Assembly: GCA_021413595.1 (NCBI GenBank)
Contig: JAIOQD010000027.1
Location: forward strand, 1 to 8,546
Reading direction: 5' to 3'
Source of the DNA: Bacteroidota bacterium
GTDB taxonomy: Bacteria > Bacteroidota > Bacteroidia > 2-12-FULL-35-15
Length of the DNA stretch: 8,546 nucleotides
Part shown: positions 5,196 to 8,546 of the stretch, in pieces
Position numbering within the stretch: position 1 is the first letter of the stretch
How the letters are laid out: each line of letters starts with the position of its first letter
The notes under the pieces: model-generated
Databases searched by the model: none
What the model saw: the letters and a program-made list of their open reading frames with translations, nothing else
Told to the model about the DNA's origin: nothing
Made by a program: the position numbers and the translations under genes

Positions 5196-5705
5196 TTAAA
5201 AAATATTTCTTAAGATGTTAACCGCTGTTTTAAAAAACTCTTCATCATTTTTAGCTGAGAATAACGGTATTGAATCCATTATTATATTTAATTTTTTTTT
5301 GTCTTTTACTTTACTTAAGATGTGAAATGTCATGCTTGCACCATACATTTTTCCATAAATAGAAAATAATTCATTCCAATTCTTTACACTGTTTATAGTA
5401 GTTAGCAACAAATTATAATCGATATTCTTGGTATTGGAAAGTGAATTGAAAATGTTTTGTGCTTGTTTTTTTAACTCTTGATCTTCCGCAAATCTGTGAA
5501 ATTTACCATTAAAAACAGGCTCTTTAATGGGCTGTTTGTAATTATATAAGTAATCGTATTCCGCATTTATTTCTACCATTATAGCATGTTGTATTTCCTT
5601 TTTGCTGTCCGGGAATTTATCCGGGTGATGCTTTTTCCAAAGCTCTTTTCTCCGAGCTTTAAGTTGCTCAGGTGTACTTTTTGTCGAAAAATATTTAATT
5701 TGCAT
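5196..5705 (-). CDS. J-domain (DnaJ-like) co-chaperone protein (169 aa)
   Basis: Residues 1-55 match a J domain: a helix with basic residues (13-26, EQLKARRKELWKKH), the invariant HPD loop at 27-29 (HHPDKFPDS), and a following helix with INAEYDYLYNYK. This tripeptide is what stimulates the ATPase of DnaK-type Hsp70. There is no Gly/Phe region, zinc finger or substrate-binding domain as in full DnaJ. Instead 75-169 is a helical domain of unknown kind. It is therefore a class C-type J protein, which usually steers Hsp70 to a specific partner. In a virus-like element it may recruit host DnaK for replication or assembly, as viral J domains are known to do elsewhere. The target here is unknown. 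Start ATG 5705 lies 11 bases after the preceding stop, within the leftward operon. Confidence 0.8.
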   Translation of the reverse strand: MQIKYFSTKSTPEQLKARRKELWKKHHPDKFPDSKKEIQHAIMVEINAEYDYLYNYKQPIKEPVFNGKFHRFAEDQELKKQAQNIFNSLSNTKNIDYNLLLTTINSVKNWNELFSIYGKMYGASMTFHILSKVKDKKKLNIIMDSIPLFSAKNDEEFFKTAVNILRNIF

Positions 5706-5716
5706 AATTGTAAAAT

Positions 5717-5920
5717 TTATGGTTCGCCCAAATGGGCAATAATTAATTCTACTTGGATTGGAGTTAATCGGCTATACTTTTCTCTACCGGCAATTTTATC
5801 CAGTCTAGGGCGTATTTTTTTAATGTTTTTCTTAAATGTTTTTCCATCCATTCTATACAAAGCCGCCATCTTACCCATTGTTTGTTCCGAATAATCAATA
5901 CCATTTGTTTTTTTTGCCAT
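5717..5920 (-). CDS. Small HTH-like DNA-binding protein (67 aa)
   Basis: The protein is basic and helical. Residues 13-36 (TMGKMAALYRMDGKTFKKNI) look like a helix-turn-helix: a first helix ending in ALY, a turn at MDG, and a Lys-rich recognition helix. The end (50-67, YSRLTPIQVELIIAHLGEP) resembles the common Bacteroidota pattern in which 'Tyr-x-Pro-x-Gln-Val ... Ile ... Leu-Gly-x-Pro' closes a small excisionase- or MerR-like HTH unit. I know that pattern from general familiarity and have not searched it. It has no effector domain, so a transcription regulator or accessory DNA-bending protein is plausible. It is a possible ligand for the 10-bp array at 4454-4493, but nothing in the sequence links them. 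Start ATG 5920. Confidence 0.6.
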   Translation of the reverse strand: MAKKTNGIDYSEQTMGKMAALYRMDGKTFKKNIKKIRPRLDKIAGREKYSRLTPIQVELIIAHLGEP

Positions 5921-5990
5921 TGTAAAAATTGGTTAATTGTTAATGAATTTTTAAAATAGAGTAGGTGAGGCTGATTTTTTCTTATGCAGC

Positions 5991-6149
5991 TTAATTACTC
6001 GGTTCTTTGCTGATATACGGTCGAAATGTTTTAATAATTTCAAAATTTACCATATAGTTAAAACATTTTTTATTAATACGCTCAATATTGGTAGCAAAAC
6101 CGAGCCTGTCCAATTCATCTTGTAATTTTAAAAAGTCCTTTCTATTCAT
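5991..6149 (-). CDS. Small hypothetical protein (52 aa)
   Basis: A 52-codon leftward ORF fills most of the gap between the 67- and 142-residue genes. It runs from ATG 6149 to TAA 5993-5991 and begins MNRKDFLKLQDELDRLGFAT. Residues 1-20 suggest a helix, then mixed beta-like sequence (31-45, CFNYMVNFEIIKTF). Codon composition and spacing (40 bases after the previous gene, 70 before the next) match its neighbours, and the region would otherwise be an unusual 270-base hole in a packed operon. No domain is recognised. Bases 5921-5990 hold AT-rich leader sequence with no clear signal. Confidence 0.5.
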   Translation of the reverse strand: MNRKDFLKLQDELDRLGFATNIERINKKCFNYMVNFEIIKTFRPYISKEPSN

Positions 6150-6189
6150 TTTATTTTTTTGTTGATCTGTAAAATTTATTTTTTTGTCA

Positions 6190-6618
6190 TTAGGATGCTT
6201 TTTTTACTGTTTTCTTTGCCGCTTTTTTAGGCTTTGGAGCGTGCTTTAAATGTTCCGTGTCGATCAGGCCCAAAACAATATTTATTTCTTTTAAACGCCC
6301 CTCTAATTCTGCTTTTTTTGTTTCATATACTTTTTTTCTAAATTCAATATCCAAGCGGATAATGTATAGAGTAGGCATACTTGTACTTTCAAGTGCTTCA
6401 CAAAATCCATATTGAATTATATAATCAACATAAGCTTTGGCCTCAGACCAGGACATCGATTGAATGTGTTTAGGATTTTTGATATTCACATTGTTATTTT
6501 GTTTAACAAGCTTCTTTTTAACATCGGCAATAGTAAATGGGTGATTTCCTACTTCGCTTAGAATTAAATTTGCAGTGGTTTCAGCTGCTTTGATGTAACT
6601 TACAATTTTTGTTTCCAT
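6190..6618 (-). CDS. Winged-helix-like protein with histone-like Lys/Ala tail (142 aa)
   Basis: Residues 8-75 read like a winged-helix or related fold: helix (9-23), HPFTIADVKKKL (26-37, resembling the start of a wHTH helix pair), a Ser-Trp-containing helix (56-70), then a short beta hairpin (78-90, TSMPTLYIIRLD). Residues 92-120 form a charged coiled helix, and 126-142 (HAPKPKKAAKKTVKKAS) is a Lys/Ala/Pro tail like those of histone H1-type bacterial proteins. This suggests DNA binding, as a regulator or genome-coating protein, but no specific family is recognised. Start ATG 6618 follows the previous stop by four bases. The stop lies at 6190-6192, just after the 40-base gap to the next gene. 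Confidence 0.55.
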   Translation of the reverse strand: METKIVSYIKAAETTANLILSEVGNHPFTIADVKKKLVKQNNNVNIKNPKHIQSMSWSEAKAYVDYIIQYGFCEALESTSMPTLYIIRLDIEFRKKVYETKKAELEGRLKEINIVLGLIDTEHLKHAPKPKKAAKKTVKKAS

Positions 6619-6622
6619 GATT

Positions 6623-7186
6623 TTAGTTGTTAAGTGTTAAGGTTATATAATAATAGATTGCTGCAATTGCGATGGATGTTTCAAACAATGTGTGCATTAT
6701 GTTTACAATGGTTTGCTCACGTAAACTTTTCATTATTTGATTGTGTATTTCCTGTTGTTTTTCTAACAAAGCATTTCCTTCAAGTACCTCACATTTACCA
6801 CAGGTACAAGGAGGAATAAAATAATTATCAAAATTGAAGCCTTTGCGCAAAACTTCCTGATATTCTCGCACTTGTTGATATGTAAATGAGTCATTCTGAT
6901 TCTTTATAAAAACATTTGCGTATGTAATAATCAATAGCGATTGAATAGGGGAGAGACTAATCGAAAATAGTTTACCATTCGATACATCACTCTTTCTGAT
7001 TTTAAGAATTTCCAGTTTCTTTTTTAAAATAATCATTTCTTCAAGTTGAATATGCAACTGAATAAATTCAATTGTTCTTTTTCGACCCAAAAATTTAATT
7101 TTTTCATTTCTAATATGAACGCATGTATCATTACTAAAAATAAACAGAACATGAAGCCTCTCCTTATTGATCTTTAATTGTATCAT
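6623..7186 (-). CDS. Tail-anchored membrane protein with a CxCxxC motif (187 aa)
   Basis: The N-terminal part (1-100) is mixed beta/alpha, with many Lys and Ile and a hydrophobic stretch at 80-93 (PIQSLLIITYANVF). A cysteine cluster CTCGKC occupies 127-132, able to bind metal or a redox cofactor though too few ligands are seen to say which. Residues 139-157 are a polar helix. A single hydrophobic segment (about 164-184, HTLFETSIAIAAIYYYITL) ends three residues before the C-terminus, so the bulk should face the cytoplasm if it is tail-anchored. No family recognised. ATG 7186 overlaps the stop of the preceding gene by four bases, indicating translational coupling with that small membrane protein. 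The two may work together. Confidence 0.55.
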   Translation of the reverse strand: MIQLKINKERLHVLFIFSNDTCVHIRNEKIKFLGRKRTIEFIQLHIQLEEMIILKKKLEILKIRKSDVSNGKLFSISLSPIQSLLIITYANVFIKNQNDSFTYQQVREYQEVLRKGFNFDNYFIPPCTCGKCEVLEGNALLEKQQEIHNQIMKSLREQTIVNIMHTLFETSIAIAAIYYYITLTLNN

Positions 7187-7455
7187 TTTTTCTGAGTTAT
7201 GTATTTAGAACCAAATTTTATTTCATCGGATATTTTAACTTTTCTTTCTTTTACTATTCCATCAATCAAAGCAATTGAAAACTGATCTTCATAAAATAAT
7301 TTACCATCAGCATTGATGAAAACAGTATAGACAGAAACTTCCTTTTCTTTTTCCATATCTGCAATTACTTGTTTTACTGCAATTATAAATTTTGCAAGTT
7401 GCAGAATTTGGTCAATGAAAATGGTGAGTAAGAGTAATTGAATTGCTATTATCAT
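7183..7455 (-). CDS. Small N-terminally anchored membrane protein (90 aa)
   Basis: Residues 1-27 are hydrophobic (MIIAIQLLLLTIFIDQILQL and on), a membrane anchor or uncleaved signal. After a short charged helix (28-39) comes a beta-rich domain (40-83), with VSVYTVFINADGKLFYEDQF as the clearest strand pair. The open frame extends to a TTG at 7482 lying inside the upstream gene, but ATG 7455, one base after that gene's TAG, is the far better start. The stop overlaps the next ATG by four bases. Family not recognised. The neighbouring gene is also a single-segment membrane protein, so a two-component membrane complex is possible, by position only. Confidence 0.55.
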   Translation of the reverse strand: MIIAIQLLLLTIFIDQILQLAKFIIAVKQVIADMEKEKEVSVYTVFINADGKLFYEDQFSIALIDGIVKERKVKISDEIKFGSKYITQKK

Positions 7456-7456
7456 G

Positions 7457-7669
7457 CTATGAAATTTTAAGTTTATAGGCAATACTATCAGTTGTTTCTT
7501 TAATCTCTATCAATGATTTTCGTATAAAATTTATTGCTTCCTTCTCGTTAAAATTTGCATCGTTGATAATTTCAGATTCCAGATCACCACGCTTTAAATT
7601 GCGGTCGATGTAATTTAATTTATTCAATGATTTATTAATATCAATCATTATGGTTTTTAGTTGGCTCAT
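7457..7669 (-). CDS. Small helical protein (70 aa)
   Basis: The sequence has no Pro or Cys and few aromatics, and reads as two or three amphipathic helices: residues 5-23 (KTIMIDINKSLNKLNYIDR), and 40-65 with heptad-like Ile/Leu spacing. A coiled coil or helical bundle is likely. It has no membrane segment and no recognised domain. Start ATG 7669. Its stop TAG is one base before the next gene's ATG, so the pair is almost certainly co-translated. The upstream 55 bases (7670-7724) are AT-rich and hold no gene or clear promoter. Confidence 0.5.
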   Translation of the reverse strand: MSQLKTIMIDINKSLNKLNYIDRNLKRGDLESEIINDANFNEKEAINFIRKSLIEIKETTDSIAYKLKIS

Positions 7670-7724
7670 TTATATATTATGTAAGTATTTATATTAATAG
7701 TTTCGTTTAGCGACTTGTTATGCC

Positions 7725-8105
7725 TCATGCTAAAGCGACCTTGTGCAAACCTTTTTCATTCGGCTGCAATTCGACACTAAAGACAAATGACGATTTCCCT
7801 GTTTCCAAAAGCCCAAACGTATCATCAAAAAACTGCATCAAATTTTTTGACGAAAAACGCAAAGTATGTGGGTCTTTTCGGCTCAATTTAAAAGCATCAT
7901 CTTCATTATCTTTTAAAACAAATGCAGTTTTAGCTTTCTGATTAAAACAAAACATTAAACCATCGTTATTATCAACTTCTAAAGCCTTTGCGACAACATC
8001 ACTTATGATAAATCGACCGTTTTTAAGCTCCAGTTTTATAACTGCTTTTTTAAATGTTCTCAACTGTGAGTGAGAGCTTCTTTTTACAAAAATTATATCT
8101 TCCAT
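7725..8105 (-). CDS. Beta-rich hypothetical protein (126 aa)
   Basis: After a basic N-terminus (1-20), residues 21-65 alternate strands and a short helix (VIKLELKNGRFIISDVVAKALEV is split by a Gly turn, then DGLMFCFNQ and TAFVLKD), a layout reminiscent of AbrB/SpoVT-type or related swapped-hairpin folds. This is only a resemblance. Residues 69-95 continue with beta then helix (SSKNLMQFFDDTF), and 104-113 is a strong strand (KSSFVFSVEL). There are no membrane segments or catalytic motifs. A small DNA- or protein-binding factor is plausible. Start ATG 8105. The next upstream gene ends 75 bases away. Confidence 0.5.
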   Translation of the reverse strand: MEDIIFVKRSSHSQLRTFKKAVIKLELKNGRFIISDVVAKALEVDNNDGLMFCFNQKAKTAFVLKDNEDDAFKLSRKDPHTLRFSSKNLMQFFDDTFGLLETGKSSFVFSVELQPNEKGLHKVALA

Positions 8106-8180
8106 TTTTTATATTTTTAATACCCGATTATTTTTTCTTCCTTTTCTTTTTCCCTGCCTGTAAAGCCTTTTTTCATTTGA

Positions 8181-8468
8181 TTATTTAACTGATTTCTTCT
8201 TTTTACTAAAATCCCATTCTGTAATAGGTTTAGTTCTACTTTTTGTAAAATCATACATCAAAGCTTTTACAATCATTCCTTTTCTCGCATCCAATATTTT
8301 AAGTAATTTAGAATATCCCTTATCAGAATGAGTAATGTAACCGTTGTATCCAAATTTCCTGCGGTGTCCAGCCTGTATTCCAAGTTGATTATGAATAATG
8401 AACAATCTAAATCTTACCAATGATTTTGTCCGGGTATCAGCGAAATTGTTATTTAACTTTTTTGTCAT
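8181..8468 (-). CDS. Small basic hypothetical protein (95 aa)
   Basis: A strongly basic protein (Lys and Arg throughout, Lys-rich last ten residues) with a mid-region Gly/Tyr/His-rich stretch (34-46, HRRKFGYNGYITH) and helical flanks (51-71). Aromatic plus basic loops of this sort are common in nucleic-acid-binding proteins, but no domain is recognised. Start ATG 8468 lies two bases after the stop of the preceding gene (TAATTATG). The 75-base gap after it (8106-8180) holds a purine-rich leader for the next gene and one very short ORF that I do not call. Confidence 0.5.
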   Translation of the reverse strand: MTKKLNNNFADTRTKSLVRFRLFIIHNQLGIQAGHRRKFGYNGYITHSDKGYSKLLKILDARKGMIVKALMYDFTKSRTKPITEWDFSKKKKSVK

Positions 8469-8470
8469 AA

Positions 8471-8546
8471 TTAGTTTAGTTTTTTGGGATTATAATCGCT
8501 GCCTAGATAAGAAGCCAATTCATTTCTAAGCATAACGCCATCTTTA
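8471..8546 (-). CDS. C-terminal end of an unknown protein (partial)
   Basis: Reading leftward from the window edge, one frame is open for 24 codons and ends at TAA 8473-8471, with the last residues LASYLGSDYNPKKLN. The stop is two bases before the start codon of the next gene, which fits the tight operon spacing seen elsewhere. Only the tail is present, so no function can be assigned. The other leftward frame here stops earlier. Confidence 0.45.
   Translation of the reverse strand, partial: KDGVMLRNELASYLGSDYNPKKLN

Noticed and set aside
7706..7739. TTTAGC/GCTAAA inverted pair and AGCGAC direct repeats near the end of the 126-residue gene, considered as a terminator or attachment/integron site
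   Set aside because: The arms are only six bases with a 17-base loop, no T run follows, and integron core boxes are not present in the required order.

Overview
The window looks like part of a virus or virus-derived mobile element from a member of the Bacteroidota. The base composition is AT-rich, start codons follow A-rich leaders without Shine-Dalgarno sequences, and both convincing promoters resemble the Bacteroidota consensus (TTG, about 17 bases, TAnnTTTG). Almost every gene is small, tightly packed and read leftward, with 4-base or shorter junctions. The products include membrane peptides, Lys/Ala-rich basic tails, a J-domain protein and small HTH-like proteins. No ribosomal, metabolic or tRNA gene is visible. 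No integrase, replication protein, packaging ATPase or portal is visible either, so the assignment rests on architecture and protein character, not on a hallmark gene.

Left half (124-4404, leftward): a probable structural or late operon. In transcription order it holds a small membrane protein (holin-like), a membrane-anchored LEA14/WHy-like beta protein, a transglutaminase/papain-fold protein split by an apparent +1 frameshift (3400-3636 and 1590-3449), a glycine-rich multi-membrane-segment basic protein, and a 240-residue protein with a helical N-terminus and beta-rich C-terminus, my best candidate for a single jelly-roll capsid or shell protein. A strong hairpin at 30-57 ends a rightward transcript from outside the window, so the left edge is tail-to-tail with another gene.

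Centre (4405-4581): a compact control region. From left to right it has a leftward promoter for the structural operon, four tandem 10-bp repeats directly upstream of its -33 element, a leftward intrinsic terminator that ends transcripts arriving from the right-hand operon, and a rightward promoter. That promoter drives the only rightward gene, a multi-pass membrane protein (4582-5112) whose 3' end overlaps the last gene of the right-hand operon on the opposite strand.

Right half (4889-8546, leftward): an operon of small genes whose promoter lies beyond the window. In transcription order: the end of an unknown gene, a basic 95-residue protein, a 126-residue beta-rich protein, a 70-residue helical protein, two small membrane proteins, a winged-helix-like protein with a histone-like tail, a 52-residue protein, a HTH-like 67-residue protein, a J-domain protein and a small membrane protein. 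By position these could be early or accessory functions.

Working model (inference): right-hand genes act early or in maintenance, the central array controls a switch to the left-hand structural operon, and the protease-fold protein may mature itself and its neighbour during assembly. The divergent membrane gene, lying under the right-hand antisense transcript, would be favoured when that operon is silent, as expected for an immunity or exclusion factor.
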